DNA from: Sulfurovum sp.
Lineage (GTDB): Bacteria > Campylobacterota > Campylobacteria > Campylobacterales > Sulfurovaceae
Length of the DNA: 27,645 nucleotides
Assembly (NCBI GenBank): GCA_023955225.1
Contig: JAGSGJ010000027.1
Location: 1-27,645, forward strand
Direction: 5' to 3'
Within the stretch, counting starts at the first letter, position 1, and each line of letters opens with the position of its first letter. Of the stretch, positions 7,968-14,932 are shown one piece after another. The position numbers and the translations under genes are program-made. Under the pieces are notes generated by a model, which ran no database searches, was not told where the DNA came from, and saw only the letters and a program-made list of their open reading frames with translations.

Positions 7968-8215
7968 GTTTTCATCTCCATAAGTTCAGCAAGAAGTTCT
8001 TCTATCTCATCTTCTTCAAGCTCATCACGGCCAAGTTCTTCGATGATAGCAAAACACTCTGTACGCATCTCTCTCATCTCTTCCAAGTCTTCTTTTTGTT
8101 CTTTAGAAGCTGATTTTGCTTTGTCAATGGCTGCAAATAGTTCGTCTATGGCTACTTCCAAATCTGGAATAATTTCAAGTTCTAAAAGGTTTTTGAGTTT
8201 TTCTGCTGATGTCAT
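7958..8215 (-). CDS. Small acidic helical protein, unknown function
   Basis: About 85 residues, starting MTSAEKLKNLLELEIIPDLE. The protein is almost entirely helical and very acidic, with heptad-like spacing and a Glu/Asp-rich tail (GRDELEEDEIEELLAELMEM), so a coiled coil or partner-binding helix bundle is likely. It has one cysteine and no signal peptide. The ATG at 8215 was chosen because GGAA lies about six bases upstream. In-frame ATGs at 8227 and 8278 would add an N-terminal stretch of different character. It stands alone between the thiC leader and the metal transporter cluster and has its own terminator. I do not recognise the family. Confidence 0.6.
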   Translation of the reverse strand: MTSAEKLKNLLELEIIPDLEVAIDELFAAIDKAKSASKEQKEDLEEMREMRTECFAIIEELGRDELEEDEIEELLAELMEMKTEE

Positions 8216-8373
8216 AATATTTTCCATGTGTTTATTTTTATGTATTGTATCTAAAAATACATATAGGATTATTCCCATAAAGAATTACTTTATTGTTTTT
8301 TGTGAACAAATAAAGAAAATATGACCACTACTCATTTATAAAAGATAATCTAGTAAGAAGGGATGTTCTAGGG

Positions 8374-8379
8374 ATTATA
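8374..8379 (-). promoter_or_regulatory. Candidate -10 element upstream of the small acidic protein gene
   Basis: TATAAT occurs on the minus strand in the 169-base gap between the permease gene and the small acidic protein gene. If used, the leader would be about 150 bases. Only the consensus match supports it. Confidence 0.3.
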
Positions 8380-8400
8380 TGTAAGTACTGTACCCCTGAA

Positions 8401-8418
8401 AATCATCTCTTCATGATT
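8401..8418 (-). terminator. Weak hairpin downstream of the metal permease gene
   Basis: AATCAT-6-base loop-ATGATT forms a 6-bp AT-rich stem followed by TTC on the minus strand, about 30 bases after the permease stop. It is placed where a terminator is expected, but the stem is weak. Confidence 0.3.
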
Positions 8419-8447
8419 TATATCTAGTTAATTATATATTTTTTTTT

Positions 8448-9188
8448 CTACTCACTTTTTGATGCTATTAACACAACAAAAGCAGTTAAAAGTGCACCCA
8501 TAAAGACAATGCTATAACCTGTCGGTAAATCATAAAAATAGGATATAACAATTGCACTAATACTAAAAAACCATCCAAAAATAAAACTGCTAAGTAACGG
8601 TCTTTTTAAGTTTAGTGAAATGGAAACAAAGGGTGGTGCAATAAGAAATACAAAAACAACAAAAACGCCTGCAAGCGAAACTGAAGAAGTAACCGTAATT
8701 GCAAGAAGTGAGAAGAAAAGAAGCTCCCTAAAAAATCCGCTTAACTTGGGATAGACAAAATAAAGTATAATCGCTATAAGAGTATAGATGATGATACTTG
8801 TCAAAACATCATTAAGCGGCGTGAAGAGTATATCACTTGCAAGAAGCGATTTGAAATGCTCCATTCCTTCTGAGGAATGTGCGAGTACCATCATGATTCC
8901 ACTGGCACCTAAAATATAAAGAATACCTATAAATGCTTCTAAGTGAAGCTTTCTTGTTGATGCAAAAGCGATTAAAAAAGCACTTAACAACGCAAAGCTC
9001 AGTGTCAGAATATAAAAGTGTTCCTCGTGAAAATAACCAAGGCTGATTGATGAACCCAACGCAGCAAACTGGGCAATAGCCAGATCTGTGAAGATAATCC
9101 CCCGTTTTAAAATTTCCATACCGAAATAGGCATGAAGCATCACAAGCACAACAACTAGAGTAATAGGAACAAGTAAGATATCTATCAT
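8448..9188 (-). CDS. Metal ABC transporter permease, ZnuB/TroC (ABC-3) family
   Basis: This is a 246-residue integral membrane protein with about seven to eight hydrophobic segments across its length. It carries the ABC-3 family signature region: GIIFTDLAIAQFAALGSSIS early on and SLAGVFVVFVFLIAPP around residue 170. Such proteins move zinc or manganese through the inner membrane together with a ZnuA-type binding protein and a ZnuC-type ATPase. Its start overlaps the binding-protein stop (ATGA, 9185-9188), so the two are translationally coupled. No ATPase gene lies next to it. Zinc is favoured by the Fur-family regulator and His-rich partners; the exact metal is not proven. Confidence 0.85.
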   Translation of the reverse strand: MIDILLVPITLVVVLVMLHAYFGMEILKRGIIFTDLAIAQFAALGSSISLGYFHEEHFYILTLSFALLSAFLIAFASTRKLHLEAFIGILYILGASGIMMVLAHSSEGMEHFKSLLASDILFTPLNDVLTSIIIYTLIAIILYFVYPKLSGFFRELLFFSLLAITVTSSVSLAGVFVVFVFLIAPPFVSISLNLKRPLLSSFIFGWFFSISAIVISYFYDLPTGYSIVFMGALLTAFVVLIASKSE

Positions 9189-10063
9189 TTTATTGCGCTT
9201 GTAAGGTGATCGAAAAGAGCACTTAAGTTATCAATATTTTCAAGTGACTGTATATCATGTGGCATAAGAATGACTTTGATACCTGATTTTTGACTTATAA
9301 AATCTGCTGTTTTTGTCGAGTGATAGACATCGTGTAAAATACAACACGGCTTCTCTTTTTTAATAAGGTTTATAATTTCAATCGTATGTCTTGAAGATGG
9401 AGGGATACCTGGTAGGGGCTCAATTGTTCCTATATTATTAAGACCGTACTCTCGATTGAAATAGGCTAGATTATCATGAAACTGAATCACTTTCAAGCCC
9501 TTTTTATCTTTCATTTTTTTCTTCCAAAAAAGCATTTTTTGCTTCCATACTTTAGAAAAGTTTGCATAGTTCTTTTTATAAATATCTTTATTATCTTGGT
9601 CTATATTACTAAGATATTTCTCTACCGTCTTTGCCAGGATCAGAATATTTTTCGGACTTAAATGAAAATGTGGATTTCCATCGGGATGTATATCACCATG
9701 TTTTCTATCTACACTTTTTGGCTTGTTAATAAGCTTTGCATGGTGCGAAAGGTTTAAAAACGTTTTACTATTAGGCATAGTTTTAGGGTTCCCTGCACGA
9801 TTTATGATAGGAGGAAGCCAACCAATTTCAAGCTGGGCACCATTCATTATCAGTCCATCTGCATTTCTCATTTTGCTTATGAGGGATGGACGAGGAATAA
9901 TAAAATGAGGATCCCAATTTCCTTTTGCCAATACCGTTACTGTGACATCATCTCCACCTATCGTTTTGGTCAAAGCACCAATATAAGGGTAACTCACCGC
10001 AATATTGAGGTGAGCCAACAGTGACAAAGGGAGAAGTGTCAGTAAAGAAAGTATCTTTTTCAT
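9185..10063 (-). CDS. Metal ABC transporter substrate-binding protein, ZnuA-like
   Basis: This is a 292-residue cluster A-I metal-binding lipoprotein-like or periplasmic protein. The signal peptide MKKILSLLTLLPLSLLA is followed by IAVSYPYIGALTKTIGG. Likely ligands are His53 (GNWDPH), a short His-rich loop with HGDIHPDGNPHFHLSP (His122-His134), His196 (QFHDNLAYF) and the His/Asp near residues 269-270 (MPHD). The reading frame extends upstream into the barrel gene. I chose the ATG at 10063 because it begins the signal peptide and sits one base after the barrel gene's stop. An unusual Cys-Cys pair (residues 240-241) precedes ILHDVYH. Role: capture zinc or manganese in the periplasm for the adjacent permease. 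Confidence 0.88.
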   Translation of the reverse strand: MKKILSLLTLLPLSLLAHLNIAVSYPYIGALTKTIGGDDVTVTVLAKGNWDPHFIIPRPSLISKMRNADGLIMNGAQLEIGWLPPIINRAGNPKTMPNSKTFLNLSHHAKLINKPKSVDRKHGDIHPDGNPHFHLSPKNILILAKTVEKYLSNIDQDNKDIYKKNYANFSKVWKQKMLFWKKKMKDKKGLKVIQFHDNLAYFNREYGLNNIGTIEPLPGIPPSSRHTIEIINLIKKEKPCCILHDVYHSTKTADFISQKSGIKVILMPHDIQSLENIDNLSALFDHLTSAIK

Positions 10064-10064
10064 C

Positions 10065-11342
10065 TTAGAAAGAATGTGCCGCATGCGCACCGATAGCAAT
10101 ATTTGCCTGCAACATAATCGTATCAAGGCTTTGTCTTCTACCATCTTCATTGTACATTGCTTCATTACGATTGTATTGAAGTCTAAAGCGTGCAAATTCG
10201 CTTGTATGGTATTCGATCATTGCAGAGTACTTGTTGAAATCATCAGGTACATTTTCTTCACCACCTGTAATATCATTTTGATAAATTGTATCATATCTCA
10301 CACCCATTTTCCAATTCTTGTCATGTGTATAGATCAGTTGAGAATAGAGTCCGCTCTGTTTTTTGTTTATACTTGGAGATGTTAGGATGCTTGTGATATT
10401 AGTAGGATCTAAATTATATTGCGTGCCGTCCATCTCTCTGCTTAACCACTCAGTTTGCCATTTTATAGAGCTATATGAGTCAATAGCGTGAAGAACTACT
10501 AGATCAGCCCCATAAAGCTTGCTATCACCACTAAATACATGAGGATCTTCATGGTCGTCACTATGGTCTAGCATTGAATCTCCTTGAGCGTATGATAGTC
10601 CACCAAAAATGGTAGTATCATCAATATCAAAAGATGTTTTTACATATCCAACGTATAGAGATGGTGCTGTTGAACCTTCTATAATTGCTTCACCCTCACC
10701 ATCCTTATATGACTCATTTCCAAACATCTGTTCATTTTCACCTTGAAGTACCTCAACCCCTGCCATGAGATAAAATGGTGTTGGTGCTGTCCATTGGGCC
10801 TGAGCACCCAATTCGTTGATTCCATGCGTTCCCAAAAATGATTCAAAGACGAGTGGCATATCCCCAAAATCCCAATAGTGATGATGTTGTGCATTCATAT
10901 ATCCAAAATTTGAGAGAAGTTTACCACCTCTTAATCTTAGTCCATTTCCCAGCGCTGTCGAGGTAAAATAAGCCTCCTCTACTTCAACACCTTCTCCACT
11001 GAAGTGCAATGTAGCATCCATACTGAAAAATGGATCCACACTGCTTGAAAGGATCAGCTCCGCGTAATTAAAATTAAATCCCTGATTTGCATTATATGTA
11101 GCCTCGTTACTACCACCGTGTGCATGCTCTGCATAGAGACCATGTGCTATACCAGGAAGTCCGAGATGAGACAACTCGTCGTCGTTTATACTACGATTTA
11201 CATAAGAGAAATCTGTAATGAGCGAGATATCCGGAATATATTTTGAACTGTCAAAAGTCCTTTTGTCTTCTTCTAAAAGTTGTGCTATATCACCGTATGC
11301 AAATCCTGCACAAAGTATACTTGTTAATACTATTTTTTTCAT
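10065..11342 (-). CDS. His-rich outer-membrane beta-barrel (porin-like), probable metal uptake
   Basis: This is a 425-residue protein with a signal peptide (MKKIVLTSILCAGFAYG), alternating amphipathic strands throughout and a terminal Phe, all typical of outer-membrane barrels. No TonB plug is evident. Clusters of histidines and acidic residues occur where loops would be: AEHAHGG, AQHHHYWDF, LDHSDDHEDPHVF and GAHAAHSF. These suggest capture of zinc or a similar cation at the cell surface. The gene lies between a small Cys/His periplasmic protein and the ZnuA-like gene, one base from the latter. It would supply the outer-membrane step of a metal import route. The substrate is inferred from context and composition. 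Confidence 0.75.
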   Translation of the reverse strand: MKKIVLTSILCAGFAYGDIAQLLEEDKRTFDSSKYIPDISLITDFSYVNRSINDDELSHLGLPGIAHGLYAEHAHGGSNEATYNANQGFNFNYAELILSSSVDPFFSMDATLHFSGEGVEVEEAYFTSTALGNGLRLRGGKLLSNFGYMNAQHHHYWDFGDMPLVFESFLGTHGINELGAQAQWTAPTPFYLMAGVEVLQGENEQMFGNESYKDGEGEAIIEGSTAPSLYVGYVKTSFDIDDTTIFGGLSYAQGDSMLDHSDDHEDPHVFSGDSKLYGADLVVLHAIDSYSSIKWQTEWLSREMDGTQYNLDPTNITSILTSPSINKKQSGLYSQLIYTHDKNWKMGVRYDTIYQNDITGGEENVPDDFNKYSAMIEYHTSEFARFRLQYNRNEAMYNEDGRRQSLDTIMLQANIAIGAHAAHSF

Positions 11343-11408
11343 AGTGTATTGTCCTTTAATTATTAATATTTTTATTTTTGAAAATGGTTTTTGTTGAATT
11401 ATTTTTCA

Positions 11409-11762
11409 CTATAAAAAATATACTGGAGGCGCAGTAGCATTAAACCCTAGTGCTATGAATCTGTCGGTATATTGTGAATTTTTCACAATATCAATCTGCT
11501 TAAATTGTGGTACATCTGTATAGTCAAACCTTGACTTAACGACAACCTTTTCCACTTGTCTTCTTATTTTTACAGCAAGATTCTCATTAATCACAACCAC
11601 ATGTCTATTGTGTTGATAAAGCTTCATTTTCTGGAATGTATTACAGACGTTACATTCTGAGATCTCCTCCAGCTCATAATGCTGAAAGTGAATTGTTGTA
11701 CTCTGAGATGTCCATACAAAAAGAGCAATAAGTAGTAACTGAACAGACTGTTTTAGTTTCAT
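11409..11762 (-). CDS. Small exported protein with CxxC motif, unknown function
   Basis: This is a 117-residue protein with an N-terminal hydrophobic signal (LLLIALFVWTSQS). The mature part begins with His residues (IHFQHYELEEISECNVCNTF), giving an H-x(n)-CNVC arrangement, followed by His50-His54 and an ending NATAPPVYFL. The layout (export signal, His, CxxC, Pro-Pro near the C-terminus) resembles small periplasmic metal-related proteins of the DUF2946 type, but I cannot confirm the family. It has a good ribosome-binding site (AAAGGAGA) and lies between the Fur-family gene and the His-rich barrel, so a role as periplasmic metal carrier or sensor is plausible. Confidence 0.6.
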   Translation of the reverse strand: MKLKQSVQLLLIALFVWTSQSTTIHFQHYELEEISECNVCNTFQKMKLYQHNRHVVVINENLAVKIRRQVEKVVVKSRFDYTDVPQFKQIDIVKNSQYTDRFIALGFNATAPPVYFL

Positions 11763-11818
11763 ATAGATTGTCTCCTTTCGTATGATTAAATTAAATAAAG
11801 TGTTAAACTACTCGTAGA

Positions 11819-12187
11819 TTACACTAACGCTAAACATGCTGGACATGTACCATTGATAATCACATTGTTGATTTCATAATTTGGTAATGTGATATCAATA
11901 TTTTTAATGCACTCTACAATATTACACTTTACACAAACAAAGTGTGCATGAGGCTTTAGTTTAACTTCGAAGTATCTTTTCTTATCATTAGATTCAAAGG
12001 CATTCAAGATCCCCTCTTCTTCAAACTTGGAAATATTTCTATAAAAAGTCGCTTTATCCATAGAGATATCATTTTTGATCTCTTCATAACATAAAGGTCT
12101 CTCTGCTTCTTTTAATATCTCTAAAAGCTTTACTCTTGCAGTAGTAAGCTTGATATTTTTATCTTTGATCAGTTCTTCAATTTTCAT
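11819..12187 (-). CDS. Fur-family metalloregulator, Zur-like
   Basis: This is a 122-residue Fur-superfamily repressor, slightly shorter than E. coli Fur. The winged-helix DNA-binding part (residues 1-75) carries KLTTARVKLLEIL and the recognition helix MDKATFYRNISKFEEEGIL. The C-terminal dimer part shows a structural zinc site, Cys85/Cys88 (CVKC) with Cys115/Cys118 (CPAC), plus His80 and His82 (HAHF) in a sensory position. It heads a cluster for a metal importer, so zinc sensing (Zur) is favoured; Fur or Mur functions are not excluded. The start ATG has no ribosome-binding site and lies where the transcript should begin, suggesting a leaderless mRNA. Confidence 0.85.
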   Translation of the reverse strand: MKIEELIKDKNIKLTTARVKLLEILKEAERPLCYEEIKNDISMDKATFYRNISKFEEEGILNAFESNDKKRYFEVKLKPHAHFVCVKCNIVECIKNIDITLPNYEINNVIINGTCPACLALV

Positions 12188-12193
12188 GGCGGG

Positions 12194-12199
12194 ATTATA
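12194..12199 (-). promoter_or_regulatory. -10 element of the Fur-family gene (leaderless start predicted)
   Basis: A consensus TATAAT lies six bases (CCCGCC) before the ATG at 12187, so the expected transcription start coincides with the A of the start codon. No Shine-Dalgarno sequence is present between them. The palindrome at 12209-12239 covers the -35 region of this promoter. Confidence 0.6.
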
Positions 12200-12208
12200 A
12201 CTGAAACT

Positions 12209-12239
12209 TTATTAAATGCGACTAAGTTGCATTTAATAA
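12209..12239. promoter_or_regulatory. 31-bp near-perfect palindrome, predicted operator of the Fur-family regulator
   Basis: Arms TTATTAAATGC and GCATTTAATAA frame a centre GACTAAGTT. Counting from the central base 12224, 14 of 15 pairs match. It is centred near -37 relative to the predicted start of the Fur-family gene, a classic repressor position, so autoregulation is likely. No matching full copy was seen upstream of the other genes of the cluster, which may be transcribed from this same promoter. Confidence 0.7.
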
Positions 12240-12315
12240 TTAAAATAGAGTTACTTGTTCTAGATATCTATTGATTAAATAGTGGTTTCACTTTAGTTAG
12301 TGTTAGATTTATTCT

Positions 12316-12398
12316 GAAGTTTGATGAGTAATGAAGGAGCTTACTTAGAGTAAGTGACTGAATGTAGCACCAAACTTCGGGATGAAGATGGCGCTACA
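12316..12398 (-). other. Structured intergenic element downstream of mrp
   Basis: On the minus strand TGTAGCGCCA (12398-12389) pairs with TGGTGCTACA (12372-12363), 10 bp with one G-U. An inner CTTC-ATCCC-GAAG hairpin lies inside this stem. Further on, CTTACT/AGTAAG (12340-12345 and 12349-12354) forms a short hairpin. An alternative pairing joins GAAGTTTG (12316-12323) with CAAACTTC (12371-12378), which competes with the first stem. The G-U pair is complementary only if read on the minus strand, so this may be the mrp 3' end or a small RNA. No U-run follows, so a simple intrinsic terminator is unlikely. Confidence 0.45.
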
Positions 12399-12409
12399 TA
12401 GTGTGAAAA

Positions 12410-13609
12410 TTAGTGGCAGCCGCAGCCTGTGCCACAACTTTCATCTTCTTTCTTTGCAGGCTCTGCTTTCGCTGGCTCTGCAGCTGCTGCTCCAGCACCT
12501 GTACTACATGCAGAAACACCTGGAGGTGTCGTTGGTTGTACGGATGAATTATCTGCTAAACCTTCAGCATTTACTTTATCTATAAATGCAAGAAGGTTAG
12601 ATGCAGCTTCCTGATAACGCTTAGCCGTTTCAGAATCTGGCATATGATAGGTTACCGGCATACCAGTATCTCCACCTACTCTAATTGCTGGCTCTATTGG
12701 AATACGAGCGATAACATTTGTATCGTACTCTTTCGCTACTGGTACTGTTGTACCCATACCAAAGATATCAGACTCAGTGTCACATGAAGGACAGATGAAT
12801 CCGCTCATATTCTCAACGATACCCGCAGTTGGAATATGTAGTTTTTGGAACATATCTAATGAACGTCTACTGTCATCAAGAGAAACCTCTTGAGGTGTCG
12901 TTACAGTGATACCCGCAGTCACAGGTACAGCTTGTGCAAGTGAAAGCTGTGCGTCACCAGTTCCTGGAGGCATGTCGATCACAAGTACATCTAGTTCAGA
13001 CCAAAGAATATCTCTCAAGAACTGCTCGATCGCCTTCATGATCATAGAACCTCTCCAAATAAGAGACGTCCCCTGCTCCATTAATAAACCCATAGACATA
13101 ATTTCAACACCATATGCTTTTAATGGAAGTGCTTTGTTCCCCTGAATTTCGGGTTTTTGATCTGCAACACCCATCATACGAGGAACGTTCGGTCCATAAA
13201 TATCTGCATCAAGAAGACCTACTTTTTTACCTTGCATTGCCATAGCAACTGCAAGGTTTACAGCAGTTGTTGATTTACCAACTCCACCTTTACCTGAACT
13301 TACCATTACAAAGTTCTTAATATGTGGTGCGATATTTTTACCACTTACTGAGTTAGACATTTGTTTTGGTGCTTCTGGAGCAGTTATGTTAATGTTCACA
13401 TCTTTAAATCCAAGTTTATTGAGTTCAGTTGTTGCTTCAAGTCTAAGTTGAGCCTTTACTTCATCAGCCGATGATGTAATATCTACTGTCAAACCTATAG
13501 TTTCCCCATTGATAAGGATATCTTTGACAAAACCGAATGTTACGATATCTTTCGTAAAGCCCGGATATGTTACGTTCTTCAACGCTTCTAATACATTTTC
13601 TTGTGTCAT
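12410..13609 (-). CDS. mrp: Mrp/NBP35-type iron-sulfur cluster carrier ATPase
   Basis: This is a 399-residue P-loop protein of the Mrp/ApbC/NBP35 family, which carries and delivers iron-sulfur clusters in the cytoplasm. An N-terminal MIP18/DUF59-like domain (residues 1-80) precedes a deviant Walker A, SSGKGGVGKSTT (about 104-115). DADIYGPNVPRMMG and VIDMPPGTGDAQL follow, then the cluster-binding CPSC in ENMSGFICPSCD. The last 45 residues are unusual: an Ala/Pro/Lys/Glu-rich linker starting after CSTG leads to CGTGCGCH at the very end, a probable extra metal or cluster site. It is transcribed divergently from ispDF, with a TTAGGAAT ribosome-binding site. Confidence 0.92.
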   Translation of the reverse strand: MTQENVLEALKNVTYPGFTKDIVTFGFVKDILINGETIGLTVDITSSADEVKAQLRLEATTELNKLGFKDVNINITAPEAPKQMSNSVSGKNIAPHIKNFVMVSSGKGGVGKSTTAVNLAVAMAMQGKKVGLLDADIYGPNVPRMMGVADQKPEIQGNKALPLKAYGVEIMSMGLLMEQGTSLIWRGSMIMKAIEQFLRDILWSELDVLVIDMPPGTGDAQLSLAQAVPVTAGITVTTPQEVSLDDSRRSLDMFQKLHIPTAGIVENMSGFICPSCDTESDIFGMGTTVPVAKEYDTNVIARIPIEPAIRVGGDTGMPVTYHMPDSETAKRYQEAASNLLAFIDKVNAEGLADNSSVQPTTPPGVSACSTGAGAAAAEPAKAEPAKKEDESCGTGCGCH

Positions 13610-13643
13610 GTTATTTATTCCTAACTTAATTTTTTGTTCGTTA

Positions 13644-13649
13644 ATTATA
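13644..13649 (-). promoter_or_regulatory. Candidate -10 element of mrp
   Basis: TATAAT on the minus strand, within CTATATAATTAACG, about 35 bases upstream of the mrp ATG in the divergent mrp/ispDF spacer. Consensus and position only. Confidence 0.45.
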
Positions 13650-13753
13650 TAGGAGTTATACCACTTGAATCTTAAATTAGATTGAAAAATTCTACTAATT
13701 TAGGAAATAAGAGTATATTTGTCTGATTAAAGTATGATAAAGCGATCTATGAG

Positions 13754-13759
13754 TATAAT
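13754..13759 (+). promoter_or_regulatory. Candidate -10 element of the ispDF operon
   Basis: TATAAT in GAGTATAATTCG, about 50 bases before the ispDF start, on the plus strand of the 201-base divergent spacer. Consensus and position only. Confidence 0.45.
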
Positions 13760-13810
13760 TCGTTACTATTTGAAACACACTATACTTGATATAGATATTT
13801 AGGAATAAAC

Positions 13811-14932
13811 TTGTCAAACACTACTTTGATACTTCTAGGAGCAGGCAGCTCATCAAGATTTAAGACTAAGATGAAAAAACAGTGGCTCTATACTGGAGAC
13901 ATTCCTCTGTGGTTGCACGTTGCTGAACACTTTGAAAAGAGTGCCAATTTTGATCAGGTCATCATTGTATCTACACAGGATGAGATACGTCTCATGCAAA
14001 ACTTTGCTTCTTTTACTTACATAGAAGGTGGAGACAGTAGACAAGTATCACTCAGTAATGCGCTTCAGAAAGTAACTTCAGAGTATGTACTTGTCAGTGA
14101 TATCGCTAGGTGCTGTGTCCCTTCAGACATGATAGGCCGTATTATGGAAGCCAAAGAACACGGGGCTTGCATCGTACCTGTACTCCCTGTCGTAGATACG
14201 CTCTATCTAGATAATACACCTATAGACAGAGACAAAGTAAAGATCATTCAAACCCCTCAACTCTCTGTTACAAAAATGCTCAAAAAAGCACTCGAAACTG
14301 AAACGATATTCACCGATGACAGTTCTGCGATCGCCTCTCTTGGAGAAAAGGTACATTTTGTAGAAGGATCAGTGGATGCACATAAACTCACAACCATTGA
14401 AGATCTGAAAAAACTCTCGTGCATTCAAGCACCTTCAACGAAAACACTCACTGGTTTTGGTATAGATATACATCCTTTTGAAAAAAACAAAGAGATGTTT
14501 TTATGTGGTGTAAAGATAGATGTGGACTATGGCTTTAAAGCACATAGTGATGGTGATGTTGCCATCCATGCACTTATCGATGCACTTTTAGGTGCTGCGG
14601 GTATGGGTGATATCGGTGAACTTTACCCTGATACAGAAGAGGCCTATGCTGGGGCAGACTCCAAAGTGTTGCTTCACGACACAGTAAAAAAAATCGACTC
14701 TTTTGGATACACCATAGGCAATGTAGATCTTACTATCATGGCTGAAGCGCCAAAACTCTTACCTTACAAGGAGTCTATGAGAATGACACTTGCATCGATT
14801 CTTGGTATTAGAAAAAACTTTGTGAACATCAAAGCTACAACGGCTGAGAAACTTGGCTTTGTAGGACGAAAAGAAGGTGTGACCGTTCACGCAGTAGCAA
14901 ACTTAACTTATTTGAATTGGAAGAACATATGA
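13811..14932 (+). CDS. ispDF: Bifunctional IspD/IspF isoprenoid enzyme
   Basis: This is a 373-residue fusion of two MEP-pathway enzymes. Residues 1-210 are IspD (2-C-methyl-erythritol 4-phosphate cytidylyltransferase), with LLGAGSSSRF, KKQWL, VSDIAR and QTPQ. Residues 215-373 are IspF (MECDP synthase), with FGIDIHPFE (metal-binding Asp-x-His), AHSDGDVAIHALIDALLGA, GELYPDT and IKATTAEKLGF. The fusion is characteristic of Campylobacterota and some alphaproteobacteria. The start is TTG, preceded at proper distance by AGGAA; no ATG gives a better N-terminus. The usual R-P after the DxAR motif is RCC here. The stop overlaps the start of the next gene (ATGA), so they are coupled. Confidence 0.95.
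   Translation: MSNTTLILLGAGSSSRFKTKMKKQWLYTGDIPLWLHVAEHFEKSANFDQVIIVSTQDEIRLMQNFASFTYIEGGDSRQVSLSNALQKVTSEYVLVSDIARCCVPSDMIGRIMEAKEHGACIVPVLPVVDTLYLDNTPIDRDKVKIIQTPQLSVTKMLKKALETETIFTDDSSAIASLGEKVHFVEGSVDAHKLTTIEDLKKLSCIQAPSTKTLTGFGIDIHPFEKNKEMFLCGVKIDVDYGFKAHSDGDVAIHALIDALLGAAGMGDIGELYPDTEEAYAGADSKVLLHDTVKKIDSFGYTIGNVDLTIMAEAPKLLPYKESMRMTLASILGIRKNFVNIKATTAEKLGFVGRKEGVTVHAVANLTYLNWKNI

Noticed and set aside
8216..8278. Longer start for the small acidic protein at 8278
   Set aside because: The added residues (hydrophobic, then basic) do not match the rest of the protein, and the best ribosome-binding site precedes the ATG at 8215.
10064..10195. N-terminal extension of the ZnuA-like frame into the barrel gene
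   Set aside because: The extra 44 residues overlap the barrel coding sequence, have no signal-peptide character, and a proper signal peptide begins at the ATG at 10063.
12382..12614. Plus-strand open frames opposite the mrp 3' end
   Set aside because: They mirror the codon pattern of mrp on the opposite strand, lack ribosome-binding sites and give low-complexity Leu/Ser/Ala proteins.
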